NCBI GenBank assembly: GCA_964035575.1
Contig: OZ037932.1
Coordinates: 682,001-746,000 of the forward strand
Source of the DNA: Rhynchopus sp. YZ270_cl-10
Lineage: Eukaryota > Euglenozoa > Diplonemea > Diplonemida > Diplonemidae
Direction of reading: 5' to 3'
DNA length: 64,000 nucleotides
A program made the position numbers and the translations under genes. This document shows, piece by piece, positions 49,201 to 61,801 of this stretch (its first letter is position 1; every line of letters begins with the position of its first letter). The notes under the pieces are model-generated. The model made no database searches and was not told where the DNA came from. It saw nothing but the letters and a program-made list of their open reading frames with translations.

Positions 49201-52200
49201 GTGTGTGCGCGGGTACACGCACTGGCAGCGGGTGTCGCCTGTGACAGTCTCCTCCGGGTCCACACACGTCATGCCCAGCTGGCCGCACTCCTGCTGCTTG
49301 GTCGTGCACTCAGGGGTGTAGCGGCAGCTTGCAATCTGCCCCACAGCCTGTCCAGTGGACGAACCCTGGCACACACACAGCCAGTCTCCGGTGGAGTGGG
49401 TGTCTGTGTTGGGGTCGAGGCAGCGCTGTCCGTCGTTCTGACAGACCTGTCCTGCACTGAGGCACTCATCAAGGGCACAGCTTGCCACACGCATCAGGCC
49501 AAAGCCCTGCTCCTGCCCACCCGTGCACGAGCAGCCCCAGTCGTCAATGCTCGTCGTGTTCTTGTTGCGGTCAACGCAGATCTGGTTGTTCGTTGTGCAG
49601 ATGTGTCCGTACAGCAGGCACTCGTCCAGCTCGCAGTCAGTGGAGTAGTTGCCAACCTTAATGCCGATGGAGTTTCCGATGCAAGCACACTCCCAGTCGT
49701 CCTGCTTGTTCACGTTAGGGTCTCTGCAGGTCTGTCCACGAGTCGTGCACACACCCGAGTTTGTGGTGCACTCACCAACAAACGAGCATGGTGCAGGGCG
49801 GGCACGTGCGGAACCTGACGAAGGCGGGATGCAGTTGCATGTCCAGTCATCCGTCTCACCTGGGTTGGGTGTAGGGTCCATGCACTCCTGTCCATAGTTG
49901 CGGCAGATCTGTCCGAACTCAAGGCACTCGTCGTGCGAGCACTGCGCCACCCCCATGACCTGGTTCCCGACTTGCGGGGACACGCACACACACTGCCAGT
50001 CACCTGCAGCCTGGATGTTCGGGTCCACACAGCTCTGCCCGGCAGCCGTGCAAGTTGGCGCGTTCTCAACGCACTCACCCTGGAAGGCACACTGCGCTGG
50101 CTGGGTGACGGCCTGTCCGATCGACTGAGGTCCGCACATACACATCCAGTCTCCGGTGCTGATGGGGTCGGTGTTGGGGTCCAGGCAAGTCTGCCCTGCG
50201 TCTGTGCAGGTCTTCCTGTTGGTGTCGCATTCATCCAGAACACACGTTGCCGGGGCACCAGTGCGGATGGTGAGACGGTAAGGGGAGACACACTGGCACT
50301 GCCAGTCCCCTGTGCTTTCAGGGTTGGGGTCGTTGCAGGTCTGTCCCTTGATGCCCTGAGTGGGGTTGATGCAGACATTTCTGTTCGCAGTGTTCGCGCA
50401 CTCGCCTCCCCAGATGCAGTCGGCCTTGGCTCCAACGTTCGACCCTGTGGCGGGTAGCACGCACTCGCACCTCCAGTCGTCCAGTGTTGAGGGGGACATG
50501 TCTGGGTCGACGCACAGCTGGCCGTAGTCGAGACAGGTGTTGAGGTTGGACTCCACAAGGCATTCGTCAACAAGGCATGTGGCAGGCATCTGGGATCCTG
50601 TGCCCTGGGCGTTCGACCCGTGGCACTCACACACCCAGTCACCACGTATTTCCGGGGTCGGGTTCGGGTCACGGCACACCTGGTCGAGGTCCTTGCACAC
50701 CTTGGCGTTGTCGTTGGGGTCCGCGCACTCGTCCCATGTGCACACAGCAGCCTTGGCAGTGGCCCTGCCCACTCCCTGCAGGCAGACGCATTCCCAGTCG
50801 CCAGACAGCGTCACGTCGGGGTCGTTGCAGGTCTGGTTCAGCGCTGTGCAGATCGAGAAACGAGACTTGCACTCCCCCTTCCACTCGCACGTCGCAACAC
50901 CTGTCAACTGCGATCCGGTCTGCGGCTCGGGACACACACACATCCAGTCGTTCAGCTTGCTGAAGGAGGTATCTGGGTCTGTGCAGACCTGGCCCACTGC
51001 CTCGCACTGCGCCCTGTTCTGATCACACTCGTCCAGGGTGCAGGTGGTGATTGATCTGAACACCGGTACTCCTGAGGTGGGTGAGGGGCACTCACACTGC
51101 CAGTTGTTCAAGCCGGAACCGAGATCCTTGCAGAGCTGGCCTGCCTCTGTGCACGTTGCTGCGTTGGTGATGCATTCACCTGTGTAGGGGCAGACCGCCT
51201 TGGTGCCTCGCGAGGTGCCTGTCGAGTCTCCTTGGCAGACACACTCCCAGTCGCCCAGGTTTGTGGGTGCTTTGTTGGGGTCGTTGCAGGTCTGCCCTGC
51301 TGAGAGGCAGGTGTAGAGGTTATCGACGCACTCGTCCACTTGGTCGATGTTCTGCACACGCACGTCGGGCACGGTCACAACGCTGTAGCGGCCATCCGCA
51401 CTGAGGATATCGAGGATACGCACGTAGTACGTCTGGTCACCGTCCTGAATGTTGTCCGCAATACCAGTCACAGTGATCGTCTGCGGCACGTTCCACGACA
51501 CCTCTGTGAACAGAAGGTACTGTGGGTTCACCATACCCTCAGTGACGTCTGTCGAGTTGACGCTCATGGACACCCCCGAGAGGGGCTGGCTCTGCAACAT
51601 GACTGTGAACTGTGCAGTCGTGCCGCTCTCCTCAGTGGTCAGCATCGTGTCTGTGTTTGAGAGCGACAGCAGCACACCAGGGATGTCGTCGTCCGTGTTG
51701 TTCACCACCACATCCGGGGGGTTCACAATGCCGTTGTAGCGGACGTCGGTACTCCTGCACGGGTCGGTCGCGATGGTGTACAGCTTGTTCCCGTCGGCCA
51801 CATTGTCATCAACTGCTGTGATGATAATCGACTGCGGCACGTTCCACGCTGCAGGTGGGAACACAAGCTGCTTCAGGTTGATCAAACCCTCAGTGTCGTC
51901 GTCGGAGTCCAACGTAATCGTCACCGCGTGGGTCGGGGTCGATGTCAGCTGGATCGTGAAGGAACCCTGGGTGCTGACAAACGGGAGGTTGCTGCCACCC
52001 TCTGTCGTCGTGATGCCACCGGTGCAGCCTGGGTTGCAGCGCCCCTCCGAGCCCTCAATGAAGACGTCCTTGTCGTTGACGGAGGTGGCGCACCAGAAGT
52101 CCAGGTTGCTGAAGACCTCTGTCGCACAGGTCGTGTACGTGCGCCCCTGGTGCACGAATGGGAACACACACCGCTTGTCCGCGTTGACGCCACCCACAAC

Positions 52201-55200
52201 GTAGCAGGCACCCTCTCCCGGGCGGAGGAGCACCCCCGCCACGTCGTCGTCGATGTTCTGCAGCTCAATGTCGCCAGGGATCTTCCCGTTGTACTTCTGG
52301 TCGTTACTCTTGACAGAGGAGACAAGCACACGGTAGGAGATATCGCCGTCGTTGATGGTGTCGTCCACGCCGGTCACGTTGACCTCCTGAGGGGTGCTCC
52401 AGTCGGCAGCGGTGAAGATGAGGACCGTCTGGGAGAGGGCTCCTTCCGTTGTGTCGGAGGCCTTCATGGTCACCTGCACGGGTTCGGAAGGCTGCGAGTT
52501 GAGGTGCACTGTAAAGGCAGACCAGCCACCAGCCTCAGAGGTGGTGAGCAGGCCGGCAGGTGCGGTCAGCACCACGAGTGCTTCGTCGTCATCTCTGTTC
52601 ACCATGAGCACCGGTGCCGGGGTGAGGCGTGAGTACTTGATGTCCGCAGTGATCATCGCAAAGCCGATCTGGTAGTCGATGTCGCCGTCGTCGATGTTGT
52701 CGTTCGCACCAGTCACACGAACAGTCTGCGGCACCTTCCACTGGTCGGAGCCTGCCTGGAACAGAAGCAGCACTGCACCGTCAAGCGTGCCCTGGTTGTC
52801 CACAAGCGCCTCTGTTGGGTCAGACGTCGCAACACGGATCTGCACCTCTGACTCCGGCTGCGACTTCAGCACAACAGTGAACTCCTTCGAAGACCCTGTC
52901 TCAGACGTCTCGTAGCGTGTCGCATTGGGGTACGTGATCTCCACACCCGCCTCGTCGTTGTCGATGTTGACAACCGTCACATCCAGAGAAGTCAGTCCGT
53001 TGTAGTCAGGGTCCTGCGAGATCGCCGCCCCAGTTGTGATGATCACAGACACATCGCCGTCGTCAATGAAGTCGTCCAGTGCGGTCACAGTGACAGTCTG
53101 CTCAAGCTTGTTCGCAGACAGCACAATGTTCGACACATCGATTGTTACCTCCGAAGTGTCGCCCGACGACAGAGAGATGGACACATCGTGGGTCGGCTTG
53201 CTGTTGAGGATGACCTTGAAGGTGGCAGTGCCAGCAGTGCTGCCGACACCGGCCTCCTCAACTGTGAGGCTGGTACCCTCGACACGAACACCGTTGCTGT
53301 CAATGTCGATGTTCGTGATGTTCACGTCGACGTACGGCAGGGTTGTGTACGCTGTGTCGAGCACGGCCGTCGACACCTGCACCCGCACAGCAACAATCGG
53401 GTCTACCTTTTCGATGGTGTCATCCGGAACACCTGTCACGGTGATGGTGAAGGGTGTGTTCCAGTTCGACTGTGTGAACGAGATAGTGGCCGGGTCGACA
53501 GTCAACTCGGTAGTGTCCTGGCTGACAATCGTGAAGTCGATGTTCCCCTGCGACGAGAGTGGCATCGTGTCCAGCACGACAGTGAACGTAGTTGTGGTCT
53601 TGCTCTCTGCCACAGAGAGCCCCGACACCGGTGAGACGGTGAACCCCGCCACGTCGTTGTCGAGGTTCTCGATGGAAAGCTGCGGCTTGCTCATGGCAGA
53701 GTAGTACGTATCCGTGCTGATGGCAGGGCCGATGTCCACACCATAGTTCTGCGTTCCGTCAGCAAAGAAGTCGTCCACTCCGGTCACAGTGATGGTCTGC
53801 GGGTCACCCCACGTCAGGTACGTGAAAGTCAAGGTCGCGGGAAGCACAGTCCCCTCCAGAAGGTTCGTCGACGTGATGCCCAGGACAACGTCTGCGGTGG
53901 GCTCAGACTTGAGTGCAACTGTGTACTCGACGGTCTGCCCGTCCTCGGAGGTACGCGTGATAGAGGAGGCGTTCCCTGTGGCCTGCCCGGAGATGAAAAT
54001 GTCGGCTGTGTCGTCGTCGTAGTTGACTGCCTTCACGTCTGCAAGCGTCAGCACGGAGTACTTCAGGTCAGTCGAGTGCACAGGCCCGAGGGTCACTGTG
54101 TACGGCACGTTTCCATCCTGCACAAAGTCGTTCTCTCCGGTGACCCGCACCCACTGCGTGATGTTCCAGTCCAATGGAGTGAAGATGACGGATCCAGGCG
54201 AGACGCGTCCCTCCGTGATGTCCGTTGTCGTCGCCCAGACAGTGACCTGCGCTGTGGGCTGTGTGTCCAGCACAATCGCGAAGGAGTTAGTCGTCTCCGA
54301 CTCCTTCGTGATGAGCTCGCCTGCAGCAGTGACCACGGTGTGTGTTGCGTTGTTGACAGGGAGGGTCACGGTGATGCCCGCCGTGTCGTCGTCTGTGTTG
54401 AGCACCTCAAACCCGAGGTGGCGCATCCCATTGTACGGCACATCTGCAGAGGTCACAGGCCCGATCGTCACGTTGTATGTGATGTCGCCGTCGTCAATCC
54501 AGTCGTCCACACCCTTCACAGTCACAGTTGTCGGCACGTTCCACGTGAGTTCTGTGAACTTCAGGAGCAGCTGCGAGGTAGGCACCGTGATGTCGCCTCC
54601 CGTGAGCTCCCCCTCCGTTTCGTCGCTGTTCAGTCTTACATACACATCGTTCACTGGCTTGGACGCAAGTGAGATCTCAACTGTCTGCGAGCTGCCCACC
54701 TCGGAGGTGACAACACCCTTGGTAGGGGACACAACAATGCCAGCCGTGTCTTCGTCGATGTTGGTCGCAGAGACGGTGAAGGCTGTCACAGGGAGACCCA
54801 GAAGGAAGTTAGCGTCCGTAGTGGGGTTCGACCCAGTGGTGACCAGTGTGATGATCACGTCGTACGCGATGTCGCCGTCGTCGATGGAGTCGGGCAGCCC
54901 GTTCACCTCAACAGTCACACGCTGGTTCCAGTTGGTGGAGTCGAAGGTGAGAAGCGCACCCTGCTGGATGCCTGCCTCCGTCGTGTCAGACACAGTCACC
55001 TCAAACACAACAACCTTTCCGATGATAGGGATCGACGTCAGCGACACGTCAAACTTGTCATTACCGCACGATGCACCGCAGTTGGGCCCGGTACCACCCT
55101 TCTCCTTTGTGATGAGACTCGAGTTCGGCTGGATCAACACTCCGGGGATGTCGTCGTCCTGGTTCGTTACGGACACCACAACACGGTTGTTGCCGTTGTA

Positions 55201-58200
55201 GTTGGTGTCTAGCGACACCGAGGTGTCGAGGTCCACATTGTACGCGATGTCGCCGTCTCTGTCCGTGTCGTCCACACCTGTCACAGTGATGCGCTGCGGC
55301 ACGTTCCACGTGATCGCCGTGAACACCAGCTCCGTGATACCCAACGGCAGCGTCCCTTCCGTCAGGTCTGAAGACGTAATCGGGATGGTCACATCCGCAG
55401 TGGGCTGTGACGTCAGCACCACAGTGAACTGGTCTGTCTTCTGGTTCCGTTCTGTTGTGATGAGACCTGAAACAGGATCGACCAGGATGTCCGCCACGTC
55501 GTCATCGATGTTGAGCACCGTCACCGCACTTCCAACCATGCCCGTGTACTTCGTATCGGTAGTGACTGCGGCTTGGGGGCTGATGCTGTAGGTCTGGTTC
55601 CCGTCAGCAATAAACTCATCTGCACCAGTGACAACGATGGTCATTGGAACGTTCCAGTTGGAAGGTGTGAAGATAACGGTTCTCGGCGAGACTGCCCCTT
55701 CAACGGAGTCCGAGGAGGTCAGGTCGATCGAGACAGAGTCTGTTGGCTTCGAGGCCAGGTAGATAGTGAAGTTGTCGAACCCGCCCGCCTCAGTTGTGAT
55801 AAGCCCCGAGGTGGGGGTGACGATGATGTTTGCGGTGTCGTTGTCGGCGTTGATAACAACAACGTCCTCCGCCCTGAGACCGTCGTACACTTGGTCCGAC
55901 GAGACCACCACACATGTCACGTTGAAGGCAATGTCACCGTCGTCCTCCTCATCATCCAGACCCGTCACAGTGATCGTCTGCAGGGTGTTCCACGTTCCCA
56001 GAAGGCCACCCGTAAACTCAAGACGGTTAGCACCAGTCGCGCTCGTGCTTCCTTCGGTGGTGTCTCTGGAAAGCGCTTCAATGTACACAACGTCTGTCGG
56101 CTCAGATCCAAGCTTCACAGTGAACGTCTGGGTGGCGCCCGTTTCGTCCACCAAAAGACCGGAGGTCGGACTGACAATGATAGACGCTGTGTCGTCGTCG
56201 GTGTTGGTGAAGATGACGTCGTCAGGGTTGAGTCCTGTGTAGCTGGGGTCGAGGGAGGAGAAAGCGGTGGTGATAACTGTGTACTGCACGTCGCCGTCGT
56301 CGATGAGGTCGTCTATACCCGTCACGGTCACCGTGGCGGGGGTGCTCCACGAGCTGACTGAGAACGCTATGCTGTTTGGTGTGAGCGTGCCCTCAGTCAG
56401 GTCGGACGACGTCAGCGTCGTGACCACAGTCGTCGTAGGCTGTGACGTCAGTACAAGCGTGAACGTCCCTGTCGTGCCACTCTCTGTCGTAATCAGGTTG
56501 ATCGGCGTAATGACAAACCCACGCGTGTCATCGTCCACGCAGCGAGCCGAAACATCCGACGGGTTAAGTGTGTTGTACGTCGTGTCTTGCGACTGCGCAG
56601 GTCCCGTCACAATCGTGAACGTAATGTCCCCATCGTCGACGTCGTCGTTCTGTCCCGTGACAGTCACAGTCTGCGGCACGTTCCATTGAACCGTCGTGAA
56701 CACCAAGGTGAGGGTTGTCCCCACGGGCACCCCTCCCGCTAGGTTCAGAAGCCCCTCCGTCACGTCAGATGTGGTCACAGTCACCGACACGTCGGCTGTC
56801 GGCTGGGACTGCAGGTAGACTGTGAAGTACGTGGTGGTAGCAGAGTCCTCGCGCACCTCAAGCTCCGTGAGGCCTGTGGGGAGCTCGACGACAATCGCCT
56901 TCTCGTCATCGTCAGCATTCACAACAAGCATCGGCACGGTCTGCACGGCGGCAAACTGTGCATCGAGGGAGGTGGTTGTGAAGGTAAGTGTGTAGTCCTG
57001 GTCGCCGTCGTCAAGCGAGTCGTCCACACCCCTTACCTCCACAGTCTGCTGAACGTGCCAGAGCAGCGGGGTGAAGATAAGCTGTGCAGGGTTTGGGAAA
57101 CCCTCTGTTGTCGCCGAGGACGCGATCGAGATGGTGACGTCTGATGTCGGCTCACCCACCAGCACAACTGTGAAGGACGCAGTGCCACCTGCCTCGGTGG
57201 TACGAAGCTTGGTCGTCGCCGGGTCGGGCGTGATGGTGATCCCCACACAACACGTCTGGTCATCGCAGGACGACACATCGAACGTTGTGCACTGCACGGT
57301 CGAAGGGGCAAGACGAGAACGCAAGGTCGACGGACAGGTGTGGAAACCGCACGATGCCCAGCAAGTGTGCGTCCAGGCTTGGAGGCCTGCATCAAAGCTC
57401 ACAGCTGGCACAGCAATGTACCCGCTGTTGCAGGTGCACGTTCCAGGGGTGTTTCCGTTCGTAGGGCAGGCAATGGCAGTGCAGGAGATGTCAGACCACG
57501 TGAGGGATGCACCTTGGCACGTCGACACACACGGCACCACAGAGCAGGTGAATCCAGTGTTGCATGTAACGGCCACCTGCTGTTCCGCAATACCCGAGGT
57601 CGGTACCGCGGGGATCAGAGCGTTCTGCACGTTCAGCTGTTGGTTGCACGGCTGTCCAGTGCAGATCGGCAGGTCAAAGGTCCCTCCCGCCAGGCACGTG
57701 GCAGATCCTTTGTTGCCCTGGAAGCCAGGCATGCACGGTGCGCTGATCACGTCTCCTGTGTTTCCGTTGAGAGAACCGGTTGCTGAGTAGGATACTGAGT
57801 TCGGGACCTGCGAAGCCACGCACGCCTGTGCGGAGCAGATGCCCGTCCACTCGAGGCCAGACCACACCAGGGTGCCTGTGTATCCGGTCCCGCAAATGCA
57901 CTCGCCAGGTGTGGCTGTGCGCACTCCGTTCGTAGGACAGTCCTTCAGAGTGCACGACGAACCCGTCACAGAAAAGGTAGGGCTGCAGATTAAAGCAATG
58001 CTCGAGGAGCCTGTGACGACAAACCCAGTTGCGCACCGAGGCACGCACGTCTGTCCCGTGCTCAGACCCGTGCACCCAGTGTACCCGTTGACCGCATCAG
58101 CATTTGGGTCGGGGTTGCTTGCAGTGGTGCAGGTGGTCGGTGTGCAGGTGATGCCGGTGGCATCGTAGCCGTCCGACTCGCAGTTCAGCGTGATGGTTGT

Positions 58201-60278
58201 TCCGGTCTGAGTGTACCCAGTGTTGCAGGTGGGTGTGCACGTCGCGGCAGTCGTCAGCGCATTACAAGTCGCGTAGTCAATGTAGGCACTGCCGCCAGTC
58301 TTTGGCCCAGCCGAGCACGAGTTGGCAGTGCACCTCATCGGCGAGGCGTACACAGTTGTGGTAACAATGCACACAAGCTGGATGCTTGCCACAGTGGGGG
58401 TGTATCCGGCGTTGCAGGTTGGCGAGCAAGTTGCACCCGTGATCTGGTTGGTGCACGACGTGTACACACCTTGGGCATCCACGTCAGCGGCAACAGGCGT
58501 GGCACCACACTGGTTCGGAACACAGCACAGCGCTTGCGTGCAGCTTCCAATCGAGGACGTTGTGCAGACAGTAGACGCGGGGGTGGCAACCTGGGAGTAG
58601 CCAGTTGGGCACAACGTCGGCACAGTTGCAATGGCTCCTGCACATGTCGCCAGGCAAGAGTGAAGCCACACCTGGTTCGGACGGTCCCAAGTCGCTTGGG
58701 CCATGTCGAGGACGAAGTTCGCGACACACCCCGCGCAGGGAGCGTTGGCAGCGGCGGAGTTGACCGGACACGTGCTTGCTGTGCATGCCAGGCCCGTGGC
58801 ACCGTTGAACTCGAAGACACCAGGGGCGGTCTCCACACAGACCAGGTTAATGGTGCTGGAGACCTGTCCGTTCCCGAGGAAGCCCTCGTCACAGTACACA
58901 GTGCACACATCCCCGGTCGCCTTTGTGGAGCAATCTGTGTAGTCAACGTTGGCGACAGTGCTAGCAGCAGTCACCGTGCCGCACTGCACGGGGACGCAGG
59001 TGTGCGTCCACTTCGCGTCTGCTGCGGACCACACTGGCGTGCCTGCGAATCCGTTGGCAGCGTCACAGGCGCACGTCCCCGGGGTGATGGCGTTGTCAGG
59101 GCAAACAGCCACACCGCAGGGTGCTGCAGACGACACGAAGGTGCCTGCATTGCACGCAAGCACGAACGCAGACCCAAGCGTGATGCTGTACCCATCCGCG
59201 CATGTAGGGGTGCAGATGTCGCCTGTCTTAAGGCCCAAGCAGGTGGCAAAACTGGCCACCCCCACAGGGAGAGCTGGGGCTGCGGTACAGGGGTTGGCAG
59301 TGCACCTCACGCCGCTCGCATCGAAGAAGAGGCTTGCGTCGCAGATGGGTGTGATGGCAACGTCCGTGTAGCCGTTGTCGTCACAGTCGATTGTGCACGC
59401 GACATTTGTTGTCGCGCATGTCGCGTACCCGGTGGCCTTTGCGTTGGGGTCGATGGTCGCAGCTGTGGGTCCGTTTGTGCATGCGTTGGCCGTGCAGGTG
59501 AAGGTGTAGTCGTGCTGGGTGGCCACCGCAACGTTGATGGTCTTGGTCCCTGGCGCGGTGACAGCGTACCCGGGGTTGCAGTCGCAAGTACCTGCCAGCA
59601 TGTCGGAGTTGGCCACCGTGCAGGTGATGGGGTTGCACACTGCGCCAGACACGTCGTACTGCAGGGAGGGTGCGTCACACTGCAGGGTGAACCCTGTCGA
59701 GGGCACGAGATGGTGTCCTTCCGCGCACACCGGCACACAGGTGTCGCCGCTCTTCGCTGTCACTGCAGAGCACAGGTTGTACCCGGTGGAGAGGGCGTTT
59801 GCGTCTGCGTTCGAGGGCCCCCCAGTACACTGGTTTGCCGTGCAGCATTTGAGTGTGTTTGCGGCGCTGTTAGTGTCGCAAAGCGTAGATCCTGCAGTGC
59901 ACGTTGCGCACGCCCCGTCACAGCAGGCACAGAGGACAGACGCAGGCGACCCGATCGTCACATATCCGGAAGGGCACACGTATGTCCCGCAGTCTGTGTT
60001 TTATTTGGCATATGGGGGTCATGGGTGACATTCTATGAAAACAACTCCTTCTTACCTCAGCTTAGCCACTTTAGAAAACCTTGGGCCGGCAATACCCTCC
60101 AGGTCGCACAGACATGCGAAGGCTCTGACGATGGGTAACACCAAGCCACCCACAGGAACCCTCGATCATATACCCAGGAAAAGGACAAATGGGTGGGTGG
60201 GGGGGTGAATAGCATACCACCTGCAGAGTGCACCCCAAGCACGACGGCGGAGAGGGCAAGCGCCCGCATCAGCATCAT
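40291..60278 (-). CDS. Giant multi-domain surface protein, 6468 residues, five exons
   Basis: Exons 60278-60218, 59993-43033, 42988-41954, 41753-41523 and 41409-40291 join in frame with GT-AG introns of 224, 44, 200 and 113 nt. Exon 1 encodes just the signal peptide (MMLMRALALSAVVLGVHSA). Order: Cys-rich GY repeats (about 20-935, CTPTCNTGYT-like); 16 Calx-beta-like repeats (about 938-2900); a fibronectin type II module inside repeat 15; about 75 EGF-like repeats (about 2903-6018) of the form DEC..C..GQ.C.DP....DW.C.C; two globular regions of SEA-like character with one more Cys-rich module; a transmembrane helix near residues 6300-6325 (AILVAIIIAGLLVIGGIIF); and a cytoplasmic tail of about 140 residues rich in Asn, Glu and Gly. 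Probably an adhesion or recognition receptor, possibly calcium-binding (inference). The acceptor GTCCCAG is 5 nt before the ATG. Confidence 0.9.
41975..51345 (-). repeat. Coding tandem array of about 75 EGF-like repeats
   Basis: Units of about 40-42 residues, six cysteines each, alternating two flavours: DEC...C...GQ.C.DPN(T/S)..S.GDW.C.C.G...G and GEC...C...GQ.C.DP...GDW.C.C. Unlike the mucin array, units differ widely in sequence, so the array is old and under selection. The 44-nt intron (43032-42989) falls inside one repeat, between DP and GDW. Confidence 0.9.
51346..57250 (-). repeat. Coding array of 16 Calx-beta-like repeats
   Basis: Each unit is about 110-130 residues: GV.V.P.SGL.T.E.G....F.V.L.S.PT.DV, then SSD.TEG.......LTFT...WN.PQTVTVTGVDD...DGD..Y.......S.D..Y.G....V...N.DDD. 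Acidic DDGD and NxDDD motifs are suited to calcium binding. This exact style is common in giant bacterial adhesins, so bacterial ancestry is possible. Confidence 0.85.
52022..52212 (-). other. Fibronectin type II module nested in Calx-beta-like repeat 15
   Basis: Residues about 2615-2677 read CVFPFVHQGRTYTTC, then FWCATS, then GRCNPGC: the Cys and aromatic spacing of FN2 (PAN-like kringle relatives lack CVFPF). It interrupts the repeat between VAGVLLRP and TTTEGG. Confidence 0.75.
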
Positions 60279-61012
60279 CGTCGCTGGGACCCCACTAGGC
60301 CCGCCTCTATTTCTCTTAACGCTGTACGCCTTTTCTTTTTTAAAGGGGTAGGGGGAGATGTGTATGCTCTATGAGCTTCTAATTAGTTCCCTCCCTCCTG
60401 TTTGGTTTTGTGTGTTTTTGATAACTAATAGGGGTAATCCTTGCGAGAATATAGCCCCAATTTAGTGTGGGGAGGTCTGAAGATTTAAAAAAACAGGCCT
60501 CAGCCTAACTCCCGGGCCTCAGCCAAAACCATCGTTCTATTTGAAAAAAAAAAATAGAAAACGACTTCAGGATATGACAGTTAAATGAAATAAAGAAAAC
60601 ACTTTTTCGTTTATCGCACCGCAAAAGGATTGTGTTTTTCACTGATGAATGTGAGTGATGTTAGTGGAAAAACAATACGCTAAAGCGGGCACGCACCATC
60701 CGTCGTTTTCCATTTCTATTCGTCAATGCTTGATAACAAAAAAAAAAAAAAGGAGAGAGAAAGCATGGGTGTTCCTAAGACGGAATACGAATACCACTTT
60801 TGGGATCGTGCACTTTTTTTTCTACAGGGATTCCCTTAGGGAAGAAAAAAAAGAGCAGAAGGGTAACTAAGAGACTTTAGAACGGTCTTTTTCACTGAGC
60901 GAGGTGGCCGTTGACTGGGATGGAATGAAACAACACAAAAAAGACATTTTTCTCCTTGTGGGACGAACCCCCAAATAAAATTTTCGCCTCCGGCGGACAC
61001 CCCCTTTCCTCC

Positions 61013-61117
61013 ACTGTGTACTGTGTACTGTGTACTGTGTACTGTGTACTGTGTACTGTGTACTGTGTACTGTGTACTGTGTACTGTGTACTGTGTACTG
61101 TGTACTGTGTACTGTGC
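61013..61117. repeat. Satellite of 15 ACTGTGT heptamers
   Basis: Perfect tandem repeat, 7-bp period, about 105 bp. Heptamer period recalls telomeric repeats in length only; the sequence is not a known telomere motif and the site is internal. Confidence 0.9.
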
Positions 61118-61320
61118 AGTTATGCAGCCACGCCAATTTTTTTTATAGTACCACCGCTGAACGCTCGGGTCACCAAAAATTCAAATAAGACCAGTTTTGG
61201 GGTGGTTTGACCCTGTTTTTGACCCCCAAAGGGGAAGCCCAGCCAAAGAAAAATAGTGCGGAATGCGAGAACTCCTCGGTTATCCAACTGCGGAGTTCGG
61301 CACTTCATTGATATTTGCGC

Positions 61321-61429
61321 CAGGCACACATGGTGCACGAATTATCAGTAACCTCAGTACATTTACAAAAGAAATGGCGGTCATGGCACCCAAAGGTTCC
61401 TGGCGAAGCCACGGTACGCAACATTTCTA
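61321..61429. repeat. Inverted copy of part of the hAT-like element
   Basis: Reverse complement of 28981-29098 with only a few differences over about 110 bp, including GCGTACCGTGGCTTCGCC and ACTGAGGTTACTGATAATTC. No CAGGG end or target duplication is seen here, so it is a fragment or a different element sharing the module. Confidence 0.65.
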
Positions 61430-61801
61430 AAATTTGCGCTTAAATTTGCACATGTTTACAGCCAAACTATGTCATGGGAAGGGTGGGTTGCAAGCTTGCG
61501 CCGCAGGCGCACGGTACGCTACTTTATTTCTTTCGCCATGCTGCATGCTTCCTTTTCCTTCGACGTTTGACCAATTGAGTCCGGATCGATGGTATCTCAA
61601 AAAATTCCCCAAAACCCCGGGTCAACCCGGTACCCATCGACCCATCGACCCGGGCACCCGGGTCGATAGAACGATGGAACGATGGAAAAAAAAAAAAAAA
61701 CTGGCCAAAAACATAGAACGATGGAACGATGGTTAGGCTGGGGCCTGTAAAAAAAAGCAAAAAAAAAAAAAAAAAAAAAAAAAAACGGAATCTTTTTTCT
61801 C

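Larger units (their letters stand above)
60279..61801. other. Intergenic, 1.5 kb, repeat-rich
   Basis: No gene. Contains a 7-bp satellite (61013-61117), a segment shared with the hAT-like element (61321-61429), a GC-rich palindromic stretch CGACCCGGGCACCCGGGTCG (61648-61667), the direct repeat ATAGAACGATGGAACGATGG (61667-61686 and 61712-61731), and a long A run near 61758-61785. Confidence 0.5.

Noticed and set aside
53036-55201. Long plus-strand frames opposite the Calx-beta-like array
   Set aside because: Shadow frames of a repetitive, GC-rich gene; Ser/Val-rich translations without a signal or a conserved motif.
61013-61117. Internal telomere from the heptamer repeat
   Set aside because: ACTGTGT does not match known telomere repeats, and euglenozoan telomeres are expected to be TTAGGG-like.
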